Assembly (NCBI GenBank): GCA_947601655.1
Contig: CANQGG010000008.1
Coordinates: 1 to 61,374 of the forward strand
Length of the DNA stretch: 61,374 nucleotides
From: an uncultured Akkermansia sp.
GTDB taxonomy: Bacteria; Verrucomicrobiota; Verrucomicrobiia; Verrucomicrobiales; Akkermansiaceae
Reading direction: 5' to 3'
A program made the position numbers and the translations under genes. The notes under the pieces were generated by a model that was not told the origin of the DNA, made no database searches, and saw nothing but the letters and a program-made list of their open reading frames with translations. Every line of letters starts with the position of its first letter. The first letter of the stretch is position 1. This document shows, in pieces, positions 9,544 to 18,668 of the stretch.

Positions 9544-10896
9544 ATGAAAAAAATTCTTATCTCATTTCTTTTCTTCTCCTTCATAGGCTTGACGGCAGGG
9601 GAGGATTTGCAGAAATTGCCGCTGCCTGAGCTGGAACAGCAGGCGGAAACAGGGAATGTGGAGGCGCAGGCCGAGTTGGCGCACAGGTATGCGTACGGGG
9701 AAGGAGTGCCGCAGGACTATGAGAAGTGCTATAAGCTGGCTGTTCAGGCGGCTGAGAAGGGAAATGCGCGGGCGATGCGGATGATTTCTGCTTGTTATGG
9801 GCTCGGAGTTGGTGGGGTGGAAAGGGATATGCAAAAAGCATTGGAATGGATCAAGCGTGCTGCTGAGGCGGGAGATATTTTTTCCATAGGCAATGTTGGG
9901 GTGAGGTATTATCAGGGCATGGGGGTAGAGCGGGACGAGAAGAAGGGTCTCCAAATGCTTGAACAAGCGGCAGAGGCAGGAGATGTGGACGCGAAGAAAA
10001 ACCTGGCTGCTATATACCTCCAAGGGACGGGCGAGACGAAAAATCAGAAGAAAGGGGGAGCACTTTTGCGGGAGGCAGCGGAAGCGGGGGATGCAGAAGC
10101 GCAGAGAAATCTCGCCATCGCATACAAGAATGGCCTCATTGTAGAAAAGGATGCCGGGAAGGCAGTCGAATGGTTTACGAGAGCAGCTGAGCAGGGAGAC
10201 GCGAAATCAAGGGGGGAGCTCGGTCTCATGTACCTCGCAGGGGAAGGCGTCGAAAAGGATGAGGAGAAGGGATTGTCACTCTTGCGAGGGGCAGCGGAAG
10301 CGGGGGATGCGTTTGCTCAGAGAAATCTCGCCATCGCGTACGAGAAAGGAGAATATGTAGAAAAGGACGCAAGGAAAGCGGTCGAGTGGTATACGAAAGC
10401 GGCTGAACAAGGGGAAGCGGAAGCAATGGGTCTTCTGGCAGACATCTACTTGAACGGTGAGCGCGCGGTGCGGGACTCTGAGAAAGGAAAGCTTTGGCTA
10501 AAGAGAGCGATGGAAACGGGGAACGTCGCAACAAAGAGTCTCATTGGTTTCATGTATCTCACAGGGAAAGGCGTAGAGAAGGATGAGAAAAAGGGGATGG
10601 CGCTTGTGCGCGAAGCGGCGGAGGCGGGAGACGCAAAAGCGCAGAGGAATCTCGTCATCGCGTACATGAAGGGGGGAATTGCAGAAAAGGATGCCAGGAA
10701 GGCAGTCGAATGGCTCACAAAAGCAGCCGAGGAAGGGAACGTTAAGGCTCAGTTCTATTTGGGATTATTTTACCTGAAGGGGGTTGGAGTACCGAAGAAC
10801 GAGCTTGAGGCATTGCAGTGGTTTGAAAAAGCGGCGGCAGCCGGAGACCAAGAAGCGAAAGAAATACTGAAGGCTTTCGATGAAAAGATGCGGTGA
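9544..10896 (+). CDS. Sel1-repeat protein 3 of the array, secreted
   Basis: I chose ATG 9544 over ATG 9526 because it begins the signal peptide shared by the array (MKKILISF, hydrophobic to about residue 16, then TAGE). The 450-residue product carries about 11 Sel1 repeats. Its first 120 mature residues are almost the same as in the neighbours (LQKLPLPELEQQAETG, then YAYGEGVPQDYEKCYKLA); differences collect in the middle and in the spacing of repeats. The last repeat has the family ending GVPKNELEALQWFEKAAAAG. It lies 32 nt after the previous gene. Sel1 proteins are scaffolds, and no catalytic motif is visible. A role as periplasmic immunity or adaptor protein is inferred from its place in the toxin cluster. 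Confidence 0.85.
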   Translation: MKKILISFLFFSFIGLTAGEDLQKLPLPELEQQAETGNVEAQAELAHRYAYGEGVPQDYEKCYKLAVQAAEKGNARAMRMISACYGLGVGGVERDMQKALEWIKRAAEAGDIFSIGNVGVRYYQGMGVERDEKKGLQMLEQAAEAGDVDAKKNLAAIYLQGTGETKNQKKGGALLREAAEAGDAEAQRNLAIAYKNGLIVEKDAGKAVEWFTRAAEQGDAKSRGELGLMYLAGEGVEKDEEKGLSLLRGAAEAGDAFAQRNLAIAYEKGEYVEKDARKAVEWYTKAAEQGEAEAMGLLADIYLNGERAVRDSEKGKLWLKRAMETGNVATKSLIGFMYLTGKGVEKDEKKGMALVREAAEAGDAKAQRNLVIAYMKGGIAEKDARKAVEWLTKAAEEGNVKAQFYLGLFYLKGVGVPKNELEALQWFEKAAAAGDQEAKEILKAFDEKMR

Positions 10897-10965
10897 AAAA
10901 ACGCCGGGAAGGACAACCCAACGAGGAGTTTTTACCACAAACACCATGAAAAAAATTCTTATCTC
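10831..10965 (+). repeat. 135-bp block repeated without mismatch at 14920-15054
   Basis: The block spans the 3' end of Sel1 gene 3, the intergenic spacer, and the start of gene 4; its copy spans the same junction of genes 5 and 6. Similarity continues beyond with a few mismatches. It is a substrate for recombination that would delete or add whole genes. Confidence 0.9.
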
Positions 10966-13900
10966 TTTTCTCTTCTTCTCCCTCATAGGTCTGACAGCAG
11001 GGGAGGATTTGCAGAAATTGCCGCTGCCTGAGCTGGAACGGCAGGCGGAGGCAGGAGGAGCGGAGGCACAGACCGAGTTGGCGCGCAGGTATGCGTACGG
11101 GGAAGGAGTGCCGCAGGACTATGAGAAGTGTTATAGGTTGGCTGTTCAGGCGGCTGAAAAGGGAAATGCGCGGGCGATGCGGATGATTTCCGTGTGTTAC
11201 GCGCGTGGCGTTGGTGGAGTGGAAAGGGATATGCAAAAAGCATTGGAATGGGTCGAGCGTGCCGCTGAGGCGGGAGATATTGCTTCCATAGGCAATATGG
11301 GGGTGATGTATTATTATGGCAAGGGGGTGGCGCGAGATGCGCGAAAGGGGCTCCAAATGCTTGAGCAGGCAGCAGAGGCAGGAGATGCAGGCGCAAAGAA
11401 TAACTTGGCTGTTATATACCTCCAGGGGCTCGGCGTAATGAAAGATGAGGAGAAGGGATTATTGCTTTTGCGAGAGGCGGCAGATTCCGGAGACGCAGGA
11501 GCGCAGAGAAATCTCGCCATCATGTACATGAATGGGGAAGTTGTGGAAAAGGACGCAAGGAAGGCAGTCGAGTGGTTTACGAAAGCCGCGGAAGCAGGAG
11601 ACGCGGAAGCAGGGAGGCAGCTCGGTTTCATGTACCTCCAAGGGGATCGCGTGGAGAAGGATGAGCAAAAAGGATTGTCACTCTTGCGAGAGGCAGTGGA
11701 GGGAGGGGACGCCAAGGCAAAGGGCGTGCTCGGAATATTCTACGTTATCGGACGAATTGTTGAAAAAGACGAAGAGAAGGGGATGGCACTTGTGCGGGAA
11801 GCAGCGGAGGAAGGGGACGCAGGAGCTCAGAAAAATCTCGCTATTGCGCACAGGGACGGAAAATTTGTGGAAAAAGATGCAAGGAGAGCAGTTGAATGGT
11901 TTACGAAAGCAGCTGAGCAGGGCGACGTGGAGGCAATGGGAATTTTGGCAGGCATGCATTTAGACATGCGGGAGCACGAGAAGGGAATGTATTGGCTGAG
12001 GAAAGCAGCAGAAGCGGGAAACGCGGAATCAAAGAGCCTCCTTGGTGCCATGTACCTCATGGGGAAGGGCGTAGAGAAGGATGAGGAGAAGGGCTTGTCA
12101 CTTTTGCGAGAGGCAGCGGAAGCCGGAGACGCAGAAGCGCAGAAAAATCTCGCCGTTGCGTACTTGAATGGGGTCATTGTGGAAAAGGATGCAGAAAAGG
12201 TAGTTGAATGGCTTACAAAAACAGCTGAGCAAGGAGATGCAAGAGCTCAGAAAATTCTTGCTGCTCTGTATGTGAATGGAAAAATTGACGAAAAGGACGC
12301 AAGGAAGGCAGTCGAATGGCTCACGAAGGCTACCGAGGTCGGGGACTCTGAGGCAAAGGGTGTGTTAGCTCTTATGTACATCAACGGGAAAGGCGTTGTG
12401 AAGGATGGGAAGAAAGGTCTCTCGCTATTACGGGAGGCAGCGGAAGCAGGAGACGTGCATGCACAAAAAAATCTCGCCATTATGTATGAGAAGGGGGACG
12501 TCGTGGGAAAAGATGTAAAAGAGGCAGTCGAATGGCTTACAAAAGCAGCCGAGCAGGATAATGTGGAGGCGATGGGACGCCTCGGTCTTATGTACCTCAA
12601 AGGGGAAGACGTAGCGAAAGATGAGAAGAAGGGGATGGCGCTTGTGCGAAAGGCGGCGGAGGCGGGAAACGCTGAGGCGAAGGGGATTTTAGGCTATATG
12701 TACATCAAGGGTGAAGGTGTTGAGAAAGATCAGGAGAAGGGATTATCACTGGTGCGGGAGGCGGCAGAGGCAGGAAATGCACAAGCGCAGAGAAATCTCG
12801 CCATCCTGTACGTGAAGGGAGGAGTTGTGGAAAAAGATGCAAACAGAGCAGTAGAATGGTGTGCAAAAGCAGCTGAGCAAGGAGACATGGAAGCCAAAAG
12901 CCTCCTTGGTGCCATGTACCTCAACGGAGAGAGAGTTGAGAAAGATGGGGAGAAAGGTTTGTCGCTGGTGAGGGAGGCGGCAGAGGCCGGGATCGCGCAG
13001 GCTCAGAGTAATCTCGCTATGACGTACATGAAGGGAGACGTCGTGGAAAAGGACGTAGGAAAAGCAGTCGAGTGGTTGACGAAAGCAGCCGAGCAGGATT
13101 ATGCAGAAGCAATGAGCCTTTTGACGGACATGTATATGAACGATAAATACGGGATTCAGGATCCCGAGAAGGGTATCTATTGGCTGAGGAAAGCGGCAGA
13201 GGCAGGAGACGAAGCAGCAAGGGGTAGCCTTGGTGCTATGTATATTAACGGAGAAGGTGTTGAGAAAGATCGGGAGAAGGGCTTGGCGCTGGTGCGAGAG
13301 GCGGCGGAGGCAGGCAATGCGATGGCGCAGAGAAATCTCGCCATCGCGTACATGAAGGGGGAAATTGTAGAAAAGGATGTGAAAAAGGCAGCCGAATGGT
13401 TTACAAAAGCAGCCGAGCAGGGAGACCCAGAAGCGCAGGTCTGTTTAGGACTATTTTATAGGAAAGGGATAGGGGTGCCGCAGGATGATGAGAAGTGTTA
13501 TAAGTTGGCTGTTCAGGCGGCTGAGAAGGGAAATGCGCAGGCGATGCGGATGGTGGCGGCGTGTTATTTGTACGGAACGGGGGTGGGAAGAGATCGGCAA
13601 AAAGCATTGGAATGGACCAAACGTGCTGCTGAGGCGGGAGATATTGCTTCCCTGGGCAATGTCGGGCTGATGTATTATCAGGGCATGGGGGTAGAGCGGG
13701 ACGAGAAAAAGGGGCTCCAAATGCTTGAGCAAGCGGCAGAGTCGGGAGACGTGGGTGCAAGGGGATATCTTGGCGCCATGTATATCAATGGAAAAGGCGA
13801 GGCGGCGGATGAGGAGAAAGGCTTGGCGCTGGTGCGAGAGGCGGCAGAGGCCGGAGACACGCAATCACAGAGGAATCTCGCCCTCCTGCACATGAGAGGA

Positions 13901-14176
13901 GAAATTGTGGAAAAGGATGTAAAAAAGGCAGCCGAATGGTTTACAAAAGCAGCGGAAGCAGGAGACGCGGAGGCGCAGTTCTATTTGGGTCTATTATATG
14001 CGAAGGGGATAGGAGTGCCGAAGAACGAGCTTGAGTCTTTTCAGTGGGTAAAAAAAGCGGCGGGGGCAGGGAATCAAAAAGCGAAAGAGTTATTAAAATT
14101 ATACGATGAAAAAATTCAGCAAAAAATCCGGCAGGAAAGAGAACCTGACGAGAAGTTTTTACCACAAACACCATGA
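10946..14176 (+). CDS. Sel1-repeat protein 4 of the array, secreted, probably a fusion of two paralogues
   Basis: The start is ATG 10946, which gives the shared signal peptide (MKKILISF to TAGED); an upstream ATG at 10880 lies inside the preceding gene. At about 1,076 residues it is the longest of the array, with close to 28 Sel1 repeats. The stretch encoded at about 13470-13740 again contains the signature of the array's N-terminal block (GVPQDDEKCYKLAVQAAEKG, then RMVAACY, GRDRQKALEW and AAEAGDIASLGNVG). A second paralogue lacking its signal peptide therefore seems to have been joined in frame. The last codons overlap the next ATG (ATGA). A conserved GAGGAG stretch about 20 nt before the ATG is the only purine-rich site and is too distant to be an ordinary ribosome binding site. 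No catalytic motif is seen. Confidence 0.85.
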   Translation: MKKILISFLFFSLIGLTAGEDLQKLPLPELERQAEAGGAEAQTELARRYAYGEGVPQDYEKCYRLAVQAAEKGNARAMRMISVCYARGVGGVERDMQKALEWVERAAEAGDIASIGNMGVMYYYGKGVARDARKGLQMLEQAAEAGDAGAKNNLAVIYLQGLGVMKDEEKGLLLLREAADSGDAGAQRNLAIMYMNGEVVEKDARKAVEWFTKAAEAGDAEAGRQLGFMYLQGDRVEKDEQKGLSLLREAVEGGDAKAKGVLGIFYVIGRIVEKDEEKGMALVREAAEEGDAGAQKNLAIAHRDGKFVEKDARRAVEWFTKAAEQGDVEAMGILAGMHLDMREHEKGMYWLRKAAEAGNAESKSLLGAMYLMGKGVEKDEEKGLSLLREAAEAGDAEAQKNLAVAYLNGVIVEKDAEKVVEWLTKTAEQGDARAQKILAALYVNGKIDEKDARKAVEWLTKATEVGDSEAKGVLALMYINGKGVVKDGKKGLSLLREAAEAGDVHAQKNLAIMYEKGDVVGKDVKEAVEWLTKAAEQDNVEAMGRLGLMYLKGEDVAKDEKKGMALVRKAAEAGNAEAKGILGYMYIKGEGVEKDQEKGLSLVREAAEAGNAQAQRNLAILYVKGGVVEKDANRAVEWCAKAAEQGDMEAKSLLGAMYLNGERVEKDGEKGLSLVREAAEAGIAQAQSNLAMTYMKGDVVEKDVGKAVEWLTKAAEQDYAEAMSLLTDMYMNDKYGIQDPEKGIYWLRKAAEAGDEAARGSLGAMYINGEGVEKDREKGLALVREAAEAGNAMAQRNLAIAYMKGEIVEKDVKKAAEWFTKAAEQGDPEAQVCLGLFYRKGIGVPQDDEKCYKLAVQAAEKGNAQAMRMVAACYLYGTGVGRDRQKALEWTKRAAEAGDIASLGNVGLMYYQGMGVERDEKKGLQMLEQAAESGDVGARGYLGAMYINGKGEAADEEKGLALVREAAEAGDTQSQRNLALLHMRGEIVEKDVKKAAEWFTKAAEAGDAEAQFYLGLLYAKGIGVPKNELESFQWVKKAAGAGNQKAKELLKLYDEKIQQKIRQEREPDEKFLPQTP

Positions 14177-14985
14177 AAAAAATTCTTATCTCATTTCTCT
14201 TCTGCTCCCTCATAGGTCTGGTTACAGGGGAGGATTTGCAGAAATTGCCGCTGCCTGAGCTGGAACAGCAGGCGGAAACAGGGAATGTGGAGGCGCAGGC
14301 CGAGTTGGCGCACAGGTATGCGTACGGGGAAGGAGTGCCGCAGGACTATGAGAAGTGCTATAAGCTGGCTGTTCAGGCGGCTGAGAAGGGAAATGCGCGG
14401 GCAATGCGGACGGTAGCGGCATGTTACATGCGTGGCGTTGGTGGAGTGGAAAGGGATATGCAAAAAGCATTGGAATGGACCGAGCGTGCTGCTGAGGCGG
14501 GAGATATTGCTTCCCTGGGCAATGTCGGAATGATGTATTATTTGGGAGAGGGAGTAGAACGTGATGTACAGAAGGGAGTCCAAATGCTTGAGCAAGCGGC
14601 AAAAGGCGGAGACACGAATGCGCAGTATAAACTAGGCATTGCATACATTAAAGGGGAAGGTGTAGCGAAGGATGAGGAAAAAGGATTGTCACATGTGCGA
14701 GAGGCGGCAGAGGCAGGAGACGAGCGGTCACAGAGAATTCTTGCTTTTTCGTACATGGAGGGAGATGCTGTGGAAAAGGATGTAAGGAAAGCAGTCGAAT
14801 GGTTTACGAAGGCAGCCGAGCAGGGTGTCATAGAAGCGATGAAGGAGTTGGCTTACATATATACAAGTGATCAATACGAGATTCAAGATTCCGAGAAGGG
14901 AGTGTACTGGTTGAAGAGAGCGGCGGCAGCCGGAGACCAAGAAGCGAAAGAAATACTGAAGGCTTTCGATGAAAAGATGCGGTGA
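14173..14985 (+). CDS. Sel1-repeat protein 5 of the array, secreted, shortest copy
   Basis: The 270-residue product has the same signal peptide (MKKILISF, then VTGED) and the same N-terminal block as genes 2-4, followed by only about six Sel1 repeats. Its ending (EKGVYWLKRAAAAGDQEAKE) resembles the end of the candidate immunity protein at 6284-7138 more than the GVPKNELEA endings of genes 2-4. This hints that its 3' part derives from an immunity-type gene. It starts inside the stop codon of gene 4. Function beyond a scaffold in the periplasm is not visible. Confidence 0.85.
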   Translation: MKKILISFLFCSLIGLVTGEDLQKLPLPELEQQAETGNVEAQAELAHRYAYGEGVPQDYEKCYKLAVQAAEKGNARAMRTVAACYMRGVGGVERDMQKALEWTERAAEAGDIASLGNVGMMYYLGEGVERDVQKGVQMLEQAAKGGDTNAQYKLGIAYIKGEGVAKDEEKGLSHVREAAEAGDERSQRILAFSYMEGDAVEKDVRKAVEWFTKAAEQGVIEAMKELAYIYTSDQYEIQDSEKGVYWLKRAAAAGDQEAKEILKAFDEKMR

Positions 14986-15034
14986 AAAAACGCCGGGAAG
15001 GACAACCCAACGAGGAGTTTTTACCACAAACACC

Positions 15035-17461
15035 ATGAAAAAAATTCTTATCTCATTTCTCTTCTTCTCCCTCATAGGTCTGACAGCAGGGGAGGATTTA
15101 CAGAAATTGCCGCTGCCTGAGCTGGAACAGCAGGCGCAGGCAGGAGGAGCGGAGGCGCAGGCCGAGTTGGCGTACAGGTATGCGAACGGGGAAGGAGCAG
15201 AAAAAAATTATGAAAAGGCGTTCGATTTAGCTAAGAAAGCGGCAGAGAAAGGGAATATAAAAGGTATGAGGGTGCTGGGCGGTCTTTATTTGGTAGGAGT
15301 GGGAGGGGCAGAAAAAGATGAACAGAAAGGAGCAAAACTGATAAAACAGGCGGCAGAAGCAGGTGATGAAATGGCGCAAATGAAATTAGGAGCGATGTTT
15401 TACGTAGGAATGGGAATCCAAGTCGATAAAAAAGAAGCCGCATATTGGCTCCAGAAAGCGGCCAATCAAGGGAATGTCGAGAGCAAGACGAAGCTAGGCA
15501 TCATGTACCTCAAAGGGGAAGGCGTGACGAAAGATCAGACGAAGGGGGTGTCACTTATACGGGAGGCAGAGGAGGCCGGGAGCGGAGAAGCAAGGGGAGT
15601 TATAGGCGTCATGTACCTCAAAGGGGAAGGCGTAGAGAAGGATGAGCAGAAAGGCTTGTCGCTGATACGAGAAGCGGCAGAAGCCGGGGACGCACAAGCG
15701 CAGAGAAATCTCGCTATCGAGTACATGAATGGGGAAGTTGTGAGAAAGGATGCAGAAAAGGCAGTTGAATGGTTGACGAAAGCGGCAGAACAAGATTACA
15801 CAGAAGCGATGAGGCTTTTGGCGAGAATGTATATGGGTGATGAATATGGGATTCAGGATTCTGAGAAGGGTATCTATTGGCTGAAGAGAGCGGCAGAGGC
15901 GGGGAACGCTGAGGCAAAGGGAGTTCTAGGCGTCATGTACCTCAAAGGGGAAGGAGTAGAGAAGGATGAGCAGAAAGGCTTGGCGCTGGTGCGAGAGGCA
16001 GCGGAAGCCGGGGACGCGGAGGCGCAGAGAAATCTCGCCGTTGTGTACTTGAATGGGGTCATTGTGGAAAAGGATGCAAAGAAGGCAATCGAATGGTTTA
16101 CGAAAGCGACCGAACAAGGAGATGCAGCGGCGAGGGGGAGCCTCGGAGTCATGTACCTCAAAGGGGAGGGCGTGGCGAAGGATGAGGAGAAAGGCTTGTC
16201 GCTGGTGCGGGAGGCGGCAAAGGCCGGAGACGCGCAATCACAGAGGAATCTCGCTATTGCGTACAGAGACGGAGACCTTGTGGAAAAGGATGCAAAGAAG
16301 GCAGTCGAATGGTTTACAAAAGCGGCCGAGCAGGATCACGTAGGAGCTATGATGCTTTTGGCGAGAATGTATATGGGTGATGAATATGGGATTCAGGATT
16401 CTGAGAAGGGTATCTATTGGCTGAAGAGAGCGGCAGAGGCGGGGAACGCTGAGGCAAAGGGAGTTCTAGGCGTCATGTACCTCAAAGGGGAAGGAGTAGA
16501 GAAGGATGAGCAGAAAGGCTTGGCGCTGGTGCGAGAGGCAGCGGAAGCCGGGGACGCGGAGGCGCAGAGAAATCTCGCCGTTGTGTACTTGAATGGGGTC
16601 ATTGTGGAAAAGGATGCAAAGAAGGCAATCGAATGGTTTACGAAAGCGACCGAACAAGGAGATGCAGCGGCGAGGGGGAGCCTCGGAGTCATGTACCTCA
16701 AAGGGGAGGGCGTGGCGAAGGATGAGGAGAAAGGCTTGTCGCTGGTGCGGGAGGCGGCGGAGACCGGAGACGCGCAATCACAGAGGAACCTTGCTATTAT
16801 GTACAGGGACGGAGAATATGTGGAAAAAGATGCCAAGAAGGCAGTCGAATGGTTTACAAAGGCAGCTGAGCGGGATCATGTAGAAGCGATGATGCTTTTG
16901 GCTGACATGTGTATGAGTGATGAATATGGGCTTCAGGATCCTGAGAAGGGTATCTATTGGCTGAAGCGAGCGGCGGAAGCAGGAGACGCGGAAGCAAGGG
17001 GAAATCTTGGCGCCATGTATATCAATGGAGAAGGCGTAGAGAAGGATGAGGAGAAAGGCTTGTCGCTTGTTCGGGAGGCGGCGGAAGCAGGAGACGTGCA
17101 ATCACAGAGGAATCTTGCTGTTATGTACAGGGACGGAGACCTTGTGGAAAAGGATGCCAGGAAGGCAGTTGAATGGTTTACGAAAGCAGCCGAGCAGGAT
17201 CACGTAGAAGCGATGATGCTTTTGGCGAGCATGTATTTAGACGATGAATACGGAATGAGGAAGCCTGAGAAGGCAGTGTATTGGTTGAGGAAAGCCGCTG
17301 AGCAGGGAGATGCAGGAGCTCAATACTGTTTAGGGTTACTTTACCTGAAGGGGATAGGAGTGTCGAAGGACAAGTTTGAGGCTTCTCGGTGGTTTGAAAA
17401 AGCGGCGGCAGCCGGAGACCAGGATGCGAAAGAGATATTAAAAGCTTTCGATGGGAATTGA
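15035..17461 (+). CDS. Sel1-repeat protein 6 of the array, secreted, with a recent internal duplication
   Basis: I chose ATG 15035, which begins the shared signal peptide, over an upstream ATG at 14969 inside gene 5. The product has 808 residues and about 21 Sel1 repeats. After residue 50 the N-terminal block departs from the other paralogues (NYEKAFDLAKKAAEKGN, then YLVGVGGAEKDEQKGA), so this copy is the most divergent at its front. A 540-bp unit (five repeats of 36 residues) is tandemly duplicated inside the gene. Several repeats of the form AEQDHVEAMMLLA.MYMGDEYG are shared with the candidate immunity protein (AEQNDVEAMMLLADMYLNDE), which links it to that gene. No enzymatic residues are seen. 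Confidence 0.85.
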   Translation: MKKILISFLFFSLIGLTAGEDLQKLPLPELEQQAQAGGAEAQAELAYRYANGEGAEKNYEKAFDLAKKAAEKGNIKGMRVLGGLYLVGVGGAEKDEQKGAKLIKQAAEAGDEMAQMKLGAMFYVGMGIQVDKKEAAYWLQKAANQGNVESKTKLGIMYLKGEGVTKDQTKGVSLIREAEEAGSGEARGVIGVMYLKGEGVEKDEQKGLSLIREAAEAGDAQAQRNLAIEYMNGEVVRKDAEKAVEWLTKAAEQDYTEAMRLLARMYMGDEYGIQDSEKGIYWLKRAAEAGNAEAKGVLGVMYLKGEGVEKDEQKGLALVREAAEAGDAEAQRNLAVVYLNGVIVEKDAKKAIEWFTKATEQGDAAARGSLGVMYLKGEGVAKDEEKGLSLVREAAKAGDAQSQRNLAIAYRDGDLVEKDAKKAVEWFTKAAEQDHVGAMMLLARMYMGDEYGIQDSEKGIYWLKRAAEAGNAEAKGVLGVMYLKGEGVEKDEQKGLALVREAAEAGDAEAQRNLAVVYLNGVIVEKDAKKAIEWFTKATEQGDAAARGSLGVMYLKGEGVAKDEEKGLSLVREAAETGDAQSQRNLAIMYRDGEYVEKDAKKAVEWFTKAAERDHVEAMMLLADMCMSDEYGLQDPEKGIYWLKRAAEAGDAEARGNLGAMYINGEGVEKDEEKGLSLVREAAEAGDVQSQRNLAVMYRDGDLVEKDARKAVEWFTKAAEQDHVEAMMLLASMYLDDEYGMRKPEKAVYWLRKAAEQGDAGAQYCLGLLYLKGIGVSKDKFEASRWFEKAAAAGDQDAKEILKAFDGN
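15814..16218 (+). repeat. 405-bp stretch identical to 16354-16758 (540-bp tandem period)
   Basis: Lines 540 bp apart match base for base from 15814 to 16218; the first mismatch after it is at 16219 versus 16759. The period equals five Sel1 repeats, so the reading frame is kept. Identity at silent sites shows the event is recent. Confidence 0.95.
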
Positions 17462-17559
17462 GCGGTTAGGGGAAAGAGAAGACGGCAAGGATTATTGGGA
17501 TGAAGGAAAATGATAAGACGTTATTCGCGTATATGAGAAAGAAACAAAAGGAGATAGAA

Positions 17560-18655
17560 ATGAAGCCCGCACTTATAAAAACGCTGAGGAGTTGGTGGCG
17601 CGCACAGAAATTTCACCGAATGAAATGGGGGCTGAAAAGACAGTTACGCATCATGCTTGCAGCAATTTCTGTGGTGGTATGCGCGAGTCAGGCAACGGGA
17701 GAAGAATGGAGGTACGAGTTCGTATTCGAAGATGGGGATTCTCAGTACTGGTACGGGCATTATCTTCGTGCCTACAAAGGGGAAAATAGGCGAATCATCC
17801 ACACTTCACTGAAACCAATCGAACGCTTAAATGTGGAGGCAAAAGGGTGGAGGTTTTATGAGGATCACATGATAGCACATATGGGAGGAGATAAAGTCGT
17901 CGTTGTACGTGAACCGGAGGATGGTTCTCTTCCGCATGAGATGATGGTAACACGTGATGGTAATGATATAACGGTGAGATATAGATATGACAAGATAGAG
18001 AAGATCACCTCAGAGGAGGGAGCTCTTGATTTCACGCTCGAGATGACGCAAAGGGGCGATTTAAGTCCGTGTATTAAAGGAGAGCAAAAATGGAAAGTCC
18101 ATTATCACTTGAGCGAGGTGCAACAAACTCAAGGCGAGCAGCCATGCCCGGCGAAAGCGAGTCAAGAGGAGGAAATGGTGTTGGACGAGTGGAAGTTACA
18201 TATCGAGAAGGATGAGGGTAGGTATGGTCTCTTAGCAGAAAAAGACGGGCAAATTATTGAACGCTTGCTTGTATCGGATACACCCATAGAACACATTGCA
18301 ACGTGCGGTTCTTATTGGATAGGACGAATCGGCAATTGGGGGGGAACCGGGGAAACGAATTGTGGTGCTCGCCTCTATCCCCAACGCTGTTTATCCGCAG
18401 GTGATTTTTGTTTCCTGTGATCCATGGCGTGATCCTGAGTCCACGAGGGATGATACCGTAGAACGTGTAAGTTATGATAAGGGGGAGTTGTCCATACAGT
18501 TTCGTGTTTCCATTCAAGAGAAAGAAACTCTTCTGACGAAAAGATATCTTTGCAAAATCCGTGTCAATTCAGGACCTCTAGGAGAGGGAAGTTTTCCTAA
18601 TAGCTCTTCGGGCACCTTATCTAAGGCTGTGAATCTCGTAAAAAAATGGTTCTGA
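17560..18655 (+). pseudogene. Unknown secreted protein interrupted by a frameshift in a G tract
   Basis: I do not recognise the family. The first frame (to 18420) begins best at ATG 17560, preceded by AAAGGAG (17547-17553); ATG 17500 and ATG 17620 are alternatives. It has a signal-peptide-like stretch (LKRQLRIMLAAISVVVCASQ), then beta-rich soluble sequence. At G7 (18338-18344) the natural continuation moves to the next frame: with six G it would read NWGEPGKRIVVLASIPNAVY and run on to the stop at 18655, giving about 364 residues. The first frame instead ends 25 codons later with low-quality sequence. Either the gene is broken, the tract is slippable, or the assembly is wrong by one G. It lies 98 nt after the Sel1 array. 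Confidence 0.6.
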
Positions 18656-18668
18656 TGAAAAAGAGGTG

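Noticed and set aside
7311..17101. Many minus-strand frames of 60-200 residues across the Sel1 array
   Set aside because: They recur with the repeat period and are Pro/Ser-rich antisense products of Sel1 codons; identical ones appear at both copies of the 540-bp duplication.
7169..17461. Periodic 108-bp pattern that could be taken for a CRISPR array or minisatellite
   Set aside because: The period equals one Sel1 repeat of 36 codons, the frame is coding throughout, and repeats are too long and too variable for CRISPR.
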